Assembly (NCBI GenBank): GCA_017548075.1
Contig: JAFYNL010000060.1
Coordinates: 1-39,150 of the forward strand
DNA: 39,150 bases
Source of the DNA: Bacteroidaceae bacterium
GTDB taxonomy: Bacteria; Bacteroidota; Bacteroidia; Bacteroidales; Bacteroidaceae
Reading direction: 5' to 3'
The position numbers and the translations under genes were made by a program. Numbering within the stretch: the stretch's first letter is position 1; each line of letters begins with the position of its first letter. Positions 33,123-39,150 of this stretch are shown here, in pieces. Under the pieces are notes generated by a model, which made no database searches, was not told the origin of the DNA, and saw only the letters and a list, made by a program, of their open reading frames with translations.

Positions 33123-33998
33123 ATGGACAAGAAAACAAAGATAATACTTGGTGTGGCTGCCGCACTCGTGGCTCTCGTCATAGGTTTTCTGCTTTATACA
33201 ATGCGCGAGCAAAAGCTCGAAAGCAAGCAAATGCTCGAACTTGCCGAGATGGATAAGCTGGAAATGGAGAACGAATACGAGCAGTTCGCTATGCAATATA
33301 ATGAGATGAAGACGCAGATCAACAACGATTCGCTCGTCGCTCAGCTCGAGATGGAACAGAAACGAACAGAGGAACTGCTGGAAGAACTGCGAAGAGTGAA
33401 AAGTAGCGATGCTGCCGAGATTATGCGACTGAAGAAGGAACTCGCGACTCTGCGAGAGGTCTTGCGCAGTTATGTGCTTCAGATTGACTCCCTCAATCGC
33501 ATGAACGAAGCGTTAACTCAGGAGAATTCGAACCTCAAGACGCAGAATGAACAAGCTCGTCAGCACATCTCTAACCTCTCTACTGAGAACGAATCGCTCT
33601 CCGACAAAGTCGCAATTGCGAGCCAACTTGATGCAACTGGCATTTACGCTGAAGGCCGCAACAAGAAAGGAAAGGCAGCCAAGCAGATTAAAGATGTCAA
33701 GAAGTTCGTGATTGGTTTCACGATTGCTCGAAATGTGACGACCTCCACAGGCATTCGCAGCATCTTTGTTCGCATCACAACTCCTACTGGAGACGTGCTT
33801 TCGAAGGGCGGAACCTTTGCTTACGAGAACCGCCAACTCGAGTACAGTATCCGCAAAGACATCGAATATACTGGCGAAGAGCAGAGTGTAACGGTTTATT
33901 GGGATGTGGCTGAAGCCTTGAGTGCGGGTAATTATCGCGTTGACATCTTTGCCGACGGCCAGAATATAGGTACGACTCATTTCTCCTTCGACAAGTAG
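33123..33998 (+). CDS. Membrane-anchored coiled-coil protein, function unknown
   Basis: The 291-residue protein starts with a short basic cytoplasmic end and one membrane helix (about residues 7-26, IILGVAAALVALVIGFLLYT). A long coiled coil follows (about 28-170: ESKQMLELAEMDKLEMENEY, LEMEQKRTEELLEELRRV, MNEALTQENSNLKTQNEQAR). A C-terminal beta-rich domain (about 190-290, KKFVIGFTIARNVTTSTGIR, IFVRITTPTGDVLSKGGTFA, YRVDIFADGQNIGTTHFSFD) ends the protein. It is probably anchored in the inner membrane with the coiled coil and domain in the periplasm. Its stop directly abuts the ATG of trmB, so the two are cotranscribed, but no functional link to tRNA methylation is evident. I do not recognise the family by name. 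Confidence 0.82.
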   Translation: MDKKTKIILGVAAALVALVIGFLLYTMREQKLESKQMLELAEMDKLEMENEYEQFAMQYNEMKTQINNDSLVAQLEMEQKRTEELLEELRRVKSSDAAEIMRLKKELATLREVLRSYVLQIDSLNRMNEALTQENSNLKTQNEQARQHISNLSTENESLSDKVAIASQLDATGIYAEGRNKKGKAAKQIKDVKKFVIGFTIARNVTTSTGIRSIFVRITTPTGDVLSKGGTFAYENRQLEYSIRKDIEYTGEEQSVTVYWDVAEALSAGNYRVDIFADGQNIGTTHFSFDK

Positions 33999-34781
33999 AT
34001 GAGCAAAGGAAAACTTGCCAAATTTGCCGAAATGGCCGAGAATCCTCTTGTTGTGGAATGCCCGATGGCAGCCACTATGCAAGAGGAATTCCCGCTTCGT
34101 GGCAAGTGGAACGAGGCGTTCTTCCACAACGAGAACCCAATCGTGCTTGAGTTGGGTTGCGGTCGAGGCGAATATACTGTGGGACTTGGGAAGCAAATGC
34201 CCGACAAGAACTTCATTGGCGTTGACATCAAGGGCGCGCGAATGTGGACGGGAGCTAAGGAGGCTTTGCAGACAGGAATGAAGAATGTGGGTTTCCTTCG
34301 CACAAATATCGAGTTCATCCAGCGTTTCTTTGCCCCAAACGAAGTCAGCGAAATCTGGCTCACCTTTTCAGATCCTCAGATGAAGAAAGTCACCAAACGC
34401 CTCACAAGTACCTATTTCTTAGAGCGTTATAGGCAGTTCCTTCAGGACGGAGGACTCGTTCATCTCAAAACCGACTCCAACTTTCTCTTCACTTATACAG
34501 AGGAGTTGCTCAAAGCGAACCACATAGAAGCAGAGTTCATGACTCGCGACTTGTATGGTCTTTCCCCTTCGGGGGAAATCGAAGGGGAGCTGTGGAAGTC
34601 CGCTTCTTCCATTCAAACCTACTATGAAAGTATGTGGCGAGCAAGAAGAATCGACATCAAGTACCTATGCTTCAAACTTCATCAAGGTTCCTCTCTTGTT
34701 GAGCCAGAAGTGGAAATTCCGCTCGATGAATACCGTTCTTACAGTCGCGAAAAGCGAAGTGGCTGCGAGAAACACGTATAA
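33999..34781 (+). CDS. trmB: tRNA (guanine-46-N7)-methyltransferase, with short insert
   Basis: The 260-residue SAM-dependent methyltransferase has the TrmB pattern: [19 protein letters not shown] (SAM loop), [70 protein letters not shown] and [20 protein letters not shown]. It forms m7G46 in the tRNA variable loop. Compared with the form I know (DLY followed almost at once by the LSIQT-type segment), about 10 extra residues ([15 protein letters not shown] region) sit at about 188-202, encoded by a palindromic stretch at 34561-34587. The ATG abuts the previous stop. It is followed by the tRNA-Asp gene. Confidence 0.94.
   Translation: MSKGKLAKFAEMAENPLVVECPMAATMQEEFPLRGKWNEAFFHNENPIVLELGCGRGEYTVGLGKQMPDKNFIGVDIKGARMWTGAKEALQTGMKNVGFLRTNIEFIQRFFAPNEVSEIWLTFSDPQMKKVTKRLTSTYFLERYRQFLQDGGLVHLKTDSNFLFTYTEELLKANHIEAEFMTRDLYGLSPSGEIEGELWKSASSIQTYYESMWRARRIDIKYLCFKLHQGSSLVEPEVEIPLDEYRSYSREKRSGCEKHV
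34561..34587 (+). repeat. Palindromic insert within trmB
   Basis: TTTCCCC-TTCG-GGGGAAA (34561-34578) forms a 7-bp stem closed by a UUCG tetraloop. It overlaps a second 8-bp inverted repeat, CCCCTTCG (34564-34571) with CGAAGGGG (34580-34587). The reading frame stays open through it. Confidence 0.6.
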
Positions 34782-34815
34782 AATAAAGGAAAGAAAGAAA
34801 ATTCTTGCTGAAAAA

Positions 34816-34847
34816 TTTGCGTATGTCAAAAGAAACGACTACTTTTG
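34816..34847 (+). promoter_or_regulatory. Promoter of the tRNA-Asp gene
   Basis: TTTG (34816-34819), a 20-base spacer and TACTTTTG (34840-34847) match the Bacteroidetes consensus. Transcription would begin about 12 bases before the mature tRNA 5' end. Confidence 0.7.
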
Positions 34848-34865
34848 CATTCGCAATCAGCAAAT

Positions 34866-34940
34866 GGTGCGGTAGTTCAGTTTGGTTAGAATACTAGCCT
34901 GTCACGCTAGGGGTCGCGAGTTCGAGCCTCGTCCGCACCG
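34866..34940 (+). tRNA. tRNA-Asp (anticodon GTC)
   Basis: The acceptor stem GGTGCGG (34866-34872) pairs with CCGCACC (34933-34939), with G34940 as discriminator, as expected for Asp. The anticodon stem CTAGC/GCTAG (34894-34898, 34906-34910) holds the loop CTGTCAC with anticodon GTC at 34901-34903. The T-arm carries GAGTTCGAGCC. CCA is not encoded, so maturation needs CCA addition. A tyrosine recombinase gene starts about 420 bases downstream, so the 3' part of this tRNA is a likely integration site. Confidence 0.96.
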
Positions 34941-34982
34941 CGAAGCAAAAGTGTTTTTCATGGTATTAGATTTTTAAGGTTA

Positions 34983-35017
34983 AGATTCTTAGTCGTGAGA
35001 TTAGGAATCTTTTTTTA
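34983..35017 (+). terminator. Rho-independent terminator after tRNA-Asp
   Basis: AGATTCTTA (34983-34991) pairs with TAGGAATCT (35002-35010) with one G-T pair, followed by a T run. It lies 42 bases after the tRNA end. If an element is inserted at the tRNA, this terminator belongs to the element side. Confidence 0.8.
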
Positions 35018-35150
35018 TTAATCTGACCATAAGACATTGATATTCAAGAGCGTTCAACTTGTTTCATTTGACATCAAGCAGGTAAAATATGTTTAACCTG
35101 CGGGTGCGCAGTCTGAGGGCATAAATGCGAAAATGGACATGATTGGACAG

Positions 35151-35244
35151 TTTTGTTACTGATTTTGTTACCAAATTCGCCAGATTTTTGTTACTAACGT
35201 CAAAAAAAACGTTTACGGGGAGTATCTCAAAACTGGTAACAAAA
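35151..35244. other. Cluster of integrase-arm-like repeats
   Basis: TTTTGTTAC occurs three times in direct orientation (from 35151, 35163 and 35186) and once inverted as GGTAACAAAA (35235-35244). The second and fourth copies extend to an inverted pair, TTTTGTTACCA with TGGTAACAAAA, followed in each by AAATT-like bases. Such repeats near a tyrosine recombinase gene and the tRNA junction fit arm-type binding sites for the integrase or its excision factor. The rest of the 422-base gap 34941-35362 holds the tRNA terminator and no other gene I can support. Confidence 0.55.
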
Positions 35245-35362
35245 TTTGGTACTTTACGGAAACATGATTATCTGAAAATGTTCTAATTCGCTGAGATTGA
35301 AGAGATTTACTTCTTCTGTCGTTTGCTACAAGGCTGTTTCATTCGCGTAATTTGACGAAACA

Positions 35363-36517
35363 ATGAACAAAAATTGTGTTACTGTCATTTACGACAGAAA
35401 AAAAGAAGTTTCAAAAGTTGGACGTGGCAAGGTGGAAATCCGTATTTATCTTGGCAATGGCGTCCGTAAGTATGTAACCGTAAACACTTGTAATCCTTTT
35501 GAATGGAAAGACTATGAGCATAGTGATGAGTTACGTACGCAGCTGGTTATTTACAGGGAAGTTATTAATTCTATGATTAAGCGTGATGAGGAGTTAACTA
35601 TTGACAACCTGGATATGCACCTGGGCATTGACAAAACAAAACAGAAGGAAAAACGTGAAGCCATGCGGTTGAAATCTTCAAGGACAGGTTTCCTTGATTT
35701 CATGACAGAGCGCATATCTAAGGAAACTATGGGGCCAGCAACTCTTCAACGGAAGCGAATAACGATGGATGCCATGAGACGCTTTGACAGGCTCAATCGT
35801 TTTTCAGACATCACTCCGAATAACGTCAAGGCATTTGATGAATTTCTGAAGACAGAGTGCAGCCGAACTCTTCCCACCGTTCATAACTATCATAAGGTTC
35901 TGAAGATGTATACAAAGCAGGCTGCCCTATTTGGTTACATCCCAATCGACCCTTATGATACCCCTCTCTGTAAGTTTAAGCGTGGCAGGTACAATGAACG
36001 TCGTCCTTTGACAGAGGAAGAACTGATTAAAATCCGTGAATGCAAATTGAGAGAGAAGGAGAGTCGTGTTCGTGACCTATTTGTGTTCTGTGCTTATACA
36101 GGCCTTGCTTTCATAGATTGTCAGAAATTTGACTATGAAAGCATGACAGAAACCATCAATGGTCAGACTTTCATCGACGGTAAGCGAGTAAAGACGGACT
36201 GTAACTTTTTCACGCCGATACTCCCTCCTGCAATGGAAGTATTGAAGAAGTATAACTATAAGTTGCCGCATATCAGCAATCAGAAAGCTAACGACTATCT
36301 TCATCTTATAGAAGTCAGCTGTGAAATCCACAAACCGCTGACTACACATGTCGCCCGTCATAGTTTCGCCACACTTGCTCTCTCTTATGATATTCCTATC
36401 GAAGACGTTGCTCGAATGATGGGACATACCAATATCAAGACGACTCAAATTTATGCCAAGATATTAAAGAGCACCATAGAAAGACATGCGGTCAATCTTG
36501 CATCGCTTATCAAATAA
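35363..36517 (+). CDS. Tyrosine recombinase/integrase of a mobile element
   Basis: The 384-residue protein has the three-part Bacteroidetes integrase plan. It has an N-terminal arm-binding domain (about 1-95, VEIRIYLGNGVRKYVTVNTCNPFEW), a SAM-like core-binding domain (about 105-210) and a catalytic domain. Catalytic residues visible are the Lys region RVKTDCNFF, H329xxR332 in HVARHSFATLAL, H355 in MMGHTNIKTTQIYAKIL and Tyr364. In place of the usual TGxR Arg there is TGLA, as in IntDOT-type integrases that use another Arg. It should integrate and excise the element at the tRNA-Asp site. A terminator follows. It stands 423 bases from the tRNA, the usual place for an ICE-type integrase. Confidence 0.93.
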   Translation: MNKNCVTVIYDRKKEVSKVGRGKVEIRIYLGNGVRKYVTVNTCNPFEWKDYEHSDELRTQLVIYREVINSMIKRDEELTIDNLDMHLGIDKTKQKEKREAMRLKSSRTGFLDFMTERISKETMGPATLQRKRITMDAMRRFDRLNRFSDITPNNVKAFDEFLKTECSRTLPTVHNYHKVLKMYTKQAALFGYIPIDPYDTPLCKFKRGRYNERRPLTEEELIKIRECKLREKESRVRDLFVFCAYTGLAFIDCQKFDYESMTETINGQTFIDGKRVKTDCNFFTPILPPAMEVLKKYNYKLPHISNQKANDYLHLIEVSCEIHKPLTTHVARHSFATLALSYDIPIEDVARMMGHTNIKTTQIYAKILKSTIERHAVNLASLIK

Positions 36518-36555
36518 ACAGATATCAGTATATCCGAAACTATAACAAATGATTG

Positions 36556-36595
36556 CGACCTTCCTGTTTTTCACAGAGAAGGTCGTTTTATTTTT
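36556..36595 (+). terminator. Rho-independent terminator of the integrase gene
   Basis: CGACCTTC (36556-36563) pairs perfectly with GAAGGTCG (36578-36585) across a 14-base loop, followed by TTTTATTTTT. It lies 38 bases after the integrase stop. Confidence 0.85.
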
Positions 36596-37484
36596 CTGTA
36601 AGAACATGAAGCCATAACATATTCTCTTCATGACTGAACATAATATTGGAAAGAAGACGCTTCCATAAAATCCCCTTTCGCCCCATACGAAAAAAAACTA
36701 TCAGGAATCCTTAAGTAAACATTTGGTATTCAGTCGGTTGTAAAGAGCGAAAAAAGACACGGATGTTGACGATATATTTAGACATATATATGGATTTTTA
36801 GAAATAATTGAATTTTTCCAGGACTCAAAAAGCTAAACAATTGTAAATCAGCTCAAAAGGGTCGAGGGAAAAAGAATTTTCCCCTCGTTTCCGTGTAAAC
36901 ATCCCCCGACCGCCCTGCTTCGCCTGCCCGAAAGGGAAGGGGTTTCGATAGCGGAATATGTAGGGAGCACTTCTGCAAAATGTGCGGTGGGATGCTATTC
37001 GCGCGAGTAAGAAAGCGTAGTACGCAGGAAAGGGTACATGAAACATAGTGCAAAGCACGGTGCAATCTGCGTGTGTTGGAAAATGAGCCACAGCGGACAG
37101 GAGATGAAAAAAGCCCGCACCTCTTTCCAAATGTAATGGAATGTGATGCGGACTCATATTCTCTTCGCCGTGTGCTCGCCGGCACTCACAGAAAGCAATG
37201 TCTCATGTTATCACTTTCCGTAGTACGAAGCGAACTGTCGACCAAATAGAAGACCTGTATTTGAGCGGAGCGAGGATGATAGCTCTTGCTATACTTATAA
37301 ATAATATAAGGTATAGTAAATGGCGAATCGTATTTCTTTGGCTTGGGAGTAGCTCTTGGGAATAGATAAAGCGATGACTGTTTTTCATGTAACAAAGATA
37401 CAAAAGCAGCAAGAGAGTGGAAAGGACAGATATAAGAAATTTTTGCACTTACTATACGATTTGGTAAAACAAAGGATGAAAAGT
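36596..37484. other. Long non-coding stretch of the mobile element
   Basis: Nothing here is a convincing gene. 36596-36840 is AT-rich. 36841-37200 is distinctly more GC-rich and dense in small inverted repeats (e.g. CGAGGG..CCCCTCG at 36863-36887), with open frames on the - strand whose Arg/Ser/Pro-rich translations look non-coding. 37200-37440 is AT-rich again and holds, on the - strand, a TATCTTTG box (37400-37393) directly before an ATG at 37388 that opens a 61-codon frame to 37203 with one hydrophobic stretch; this is too weak to call as a gene. From memory, similar GC-rich blocks recur in Bacteroidales mobile elements, but that is unverified. Confidence 0.5.
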
Positions 37485-37553
37485 ATCAAAAACACCGATT
37501 GAATTACATCAAAAACACTGATTAAATTACATCAAAAACATTGATTTTCTTGT
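37485..37553 (+). repeat. Three 23-bp direct repeats upstream of the AAA/DUF4143 gene
   Basis: The unit ATCAAAAACACTGATTAAATTAC starts at 37485, 37508 and 37531, exactly 23 bases apart. Copies 1 and 2 differ at two positions; copy 3 keeps the first 16 bases (one change) and then runs into the -33 element of the promoter. No further copies occur in the window. Confidence 0.85.
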
Positions 37554-37580
37554 TTTTTTCGTAATAAGTTATTATCTTTG
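37550..37580 (+). promoter_or_regulatory. Promoter of the AAA/DUF4143 gene
   Basis: TTG (37550-37552), a 20-base spacer and TATCTTTG (37573-37580) match the Bacteroidetes consensus; the -33 element lies in the third 23-bp repeat. The leader to ATG 37604 would be about 17 bases. Confidence 0.7.
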
Positions 37581-37603
37581 CACCATCATAAATTAATACA
37601 AGT

Positions 37604-38896
37604 ATGAAATATCTCAGTAGAACGGCAGATACGATGCTTCAAGATCTTCTTGATGCCTTTGGTGCCGTGTTAATAGAAGGACCGAAGTGGTGTGGTAAGA
37701 CAACAACCGCAGAACAGGCAGCAAAAAGTGCCATCAGATTACAGGATACAGATAAGCGCGAGGAATATATTGCAACGGCAATGTCAAAGCCTTCCTTGTT
37801 GCTCTTAGGTGATACTCCCAGGTTGATTGATGAATGGCAAGATGCTCCAGTTCTATGGGATGCTATTCGTACGATGGTTGATAAACGTGTTGTACCAGGA
37901 CAGTTTATACTTACAGGCTCCAATGCTATAGATAAATCACAGATTCATCATTCCGGTAATGGGCGCATTGCGCGTATGAGCATGCTTCCTATGAGTTTGT
38001 GGGAGTCGAAGGAGTCAACAGGTGAGGTGTCATTGCAACAGCTGTTTGATAATCCGGATTATGATATAGACGGTTGTCAATCAAAAATGAGTATTGAGGA
38101 TTTGATTTATGCTGCATGTCGTGGCGGATGGCCAGCGACACTCATGGCTCGTTCCCCCAAATCACAGTTGCTTATAGCTCGAAACTATGTCCGAACAGTA
38201 TGTAGCGAGGACATATCCCGAATAGATGGGAAGCGGCGCAATGAGAAGCTTGCTATGTTGATACTTCGGTCATATGCTCGAAACATATCATCCTTAGCCA
38301 AAAAGACTACTATGCTTGGTGATATTTTGTCGTCGGAAGAAGTTGAATGCAGCATTGACACATTCAATGACTATGTAAATGCTCTTGAACGCCTGTTTGT
38401 AATTCAGGATATAGATGCCTGGTGTCCTGCCATACGCAGTAAAACAGTCATTCGTAGTTCTCCAAAGCGCGGATTCTGTGATCCTTCTTTAAGTGTGGCA
38501 CTCCTTGGACTTACACCTGAAGCATTAACCACGCAGTTGAAGACATTCGGGTTTATATTCGAGCAAATGTGTGTCCGTGACCTGAAAGCTTATACACAAG
38601 GACTATATAGTCATGTGTCATATTACCATGATCGATATGGCTTGGAGGCAGACTTTGTACTTCATCTAGAAGATGGACGATATGCTCTGGTTGAGTGTAA
38701 ATTGGGCAGCAAAGAGATAGAAGATGGTGCAGCTCATCTATTAGAGTTGAAGAATCTCATACATGAACATAATGTTAATGAGAAACAAATGCCTATACGT
38801 GAGCCGGACCTTTTGATTATCATTACAGGAGGTCAAATGGCATACACTCGTCCTGATGGCGTAAAGATAATCCCGCTAGGATGTCTTAAGGAATGA
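37604..38896 (+). CDS. AAA-type ATPase with DUF4143 domain
   Basis: The 430-residue protein belongs to the large prokaryotic AAA_14/DUF4143 family. The Walker A loop is GPKWCGKTTT (G26 to T35) and Walker B is RLIDEWQDAP, followed by the sensor-like FILTGSNA. The helical middle has VRTVCSEDISRIDG, and the C-terminal DUF4143 part carries an E-x-D...ECK pattern (GLEADFVLHL, YALVECKLGSKE) like a PD-(D/E)xK nuclease fold. Such genes are common in mobile and accessory DNA and occur in many copies per genome; their role is not firmly known, with toxin- or defence-like functions suggested. It lies in the inferred element, behind three direct repeats that may be an operator. Confidence 0.9.
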   Translation: MKYLSRTADTMLQDLLDAFGAVLIEGPKWCGKTTTAEQAAKSAIRLQDTDKREEYIATAMSKPSLLLLGDTPRLIDEWQDAPVLWDAIRTMVDKRVVPGQFILTGSNAIDKSQIHHSGNGRIARMSMLPMSLWESKESTGEVSLQQLFDNPDYDIDGCQSKMSIEDLIYAACRGGWPATLMARSPKSQLLIARNYVRTVCSEDISRIDGKRRNEKLAMLILRSYARNISSLAKKTTMLGDILSSEEVECSIDTFNDYVNALERLFVIQDIDAWCPAIRSKTVIRSSPKRGFCDPSLSVALLGLTPEALTTQLKTFGFIFEQMCVRDLKAYTQGLYSHVSYYHDRYGLEADFVLHLEDGRYALVECKLGSKEIEDGAAHLLELKNLIHEHNVNEKQMPIREPDLLIIITGGQMAYTRPDGVKIIPLGCLKE

Positions 38897-38954
38897 CTTG
38901 TTGAAACGCCTTCAATACCAAAATCCTTAGGCCAAGTAACTATCGAGAAACCAC

Positions 38955-39150
38955 TCAAGCAGCTTTTGCTGCCTGACTGGTACAATCCTTGATTGCCTTT
39001 GTAATCATTGCCGATGCACGCTTGACATCGAGCAGGATTGTCTTGATGTACTGCGCATCCTCTTTCAGGGATTCAAGCCATGATTTGAGGTAAGGCGCAC
39101 TGTCCTCCTTGATGTATTTGTCCATACCGCAGTACTGGCAAATCATCGCA
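38955..39150 (-). CDS. ArdC-like antirestriction protein, C-terminal end (5' part outside window)
   Basis: The frame is open to the window edge and ends at the TGA complementary to 38955-38957, giving about 65 residues. The sequence AMICQYCGMDKYIKEDSAPYLKSWLESLKEDAQYI, then a helix with RASAMITKAI, corresponds to the end of the ArdC/zincin-like peptidase family of plasmids and ICEs (family pattern: AAM..C...I...... AYI.SWL..LK.D). ArdC protects incoming DNA from restriction and binds single-stranded DNA. Its presence supports a conjugative or mobilisable element continuing past the window. It faces the ATPase gene, with 58 bases between the two stops and no clear terminator. Confidence 0.75.
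   Translation of the reverse strand, partial: AMICQYCGMDKYIKEDSAPYLKSWLESLKEDAQYIKTILLDVKRASAMITKAIKDCTSQAAKAA

Noticed and set aside
35196-35215. AACGT..AACGTTT hairpin as a terminator
   Set aside because: The stem is short, the A-rich loop is not followed by T residues in either direction, and no gene ends here.
36825-37185. Two overlapping 110-codon frames on the - strand
   Set aside because: Both frames are open over the same GC-rich block with Arg/Ser/Pro-rich, motif-free translations; this points to non-coding DNA rather than genes.
37485-37553. Direct repeats as a CRISPR array
   Set aside because: The copies are contiguous with no spacers, only three occur, and no cas gene is present; they sit in a promoter.

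Overview
The window reads as chromosome of a Bacteroidales bacterium, most likely a Prevotella-type organism. The signs are: several promoters of the Bacteroidetes form (TTG/TTTG, a 19-20 nt spacer, then TAnnTTTG); a type IX secretion-like tail on one exported protein; Bacteroidetes-style tyrosine recombinase, Mrp and glycosidase genes; and ATG/A-overlap operons without clear Shine-Dalgarno sites. The genus is an inference; no rRNA gene is present to confirm it.

Left part, + strand (1-10528): the 3' end of rpsA with its terminator, an RNase Z gene with a GTG start, then a run from a promoter at 1895-1925. It encodes an exported Lys/Ala/Glu-rich protein, a CBM9-like protein, a CDP-alcohol phosphatidyltransferase-like membrane enzyme, an IspD/TarI-like cytidylyltransferase, a flavodoxin-ferredoxin fusion and a membrane-anchored non-specific nuclease. 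The CDP-alcohol enzyme, cytidylyltransferase and ferredoxin overlap by ATGA, so they form a translationally coupled unit. A GH89 alpha-N-acetylglucosaminidase and an exported beta-lactamase-fold hydrolase follow.

Middle, - strand (29261 down to 10569): a large surface-polysaccharide operon. It opens with a promoter and a hairpin-rich leader of about 170 nt. In order it encodes a UDP-glucuronate 4-epimerase-like enzyme, an exported CotH-kinase protein, Wzy, Wzx, GT4, TupA-like ATP-grasp, GT4, sugar-transfer ATP-grasp, a second TupA-like ATP-grasp, GT4, radical SAM/SPASM, GT4, WecG/TagA-type GT26, a nucleotidyltransferase and the initiating polyprenyl-phosphate sugar transferase. It closes with a terminator. 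The ends are of ordinary composition while the centre (about 14-25.5 kb) is visibly AT-richer, the usual mosaic of a variable capsule locus. Three ATP-grasp enzymes together with a uronate-making epimerase suggest a polymer with amide-linked substituents. No Wza/Wzc export genes are present. Upstream on the same strand lie two tandem GH16 glucanases and an Mrp-type ATPase.

Right part (33.1-39.15 kb): a coiled-coil membrane protein with trmB, then tRNA-Asp. Immediately after the tRNA comes what looks like the left end of an integrated mobile element: integrase-arm-like repeats, a tyrosine recombinase, a 1.1 kb non-coding stretch, an AAA/DUF4143 ATPase behind three 23-bp direct repeats, and the C-terminus of an ArdC-like antirestriction protein cut off by the window end.

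Three intergenic spots (about 1.8, 29.4 and 32.9 kb) carry related short repeats whose ends are inverted copies of one another. These are the clearest structure not explained by genes.
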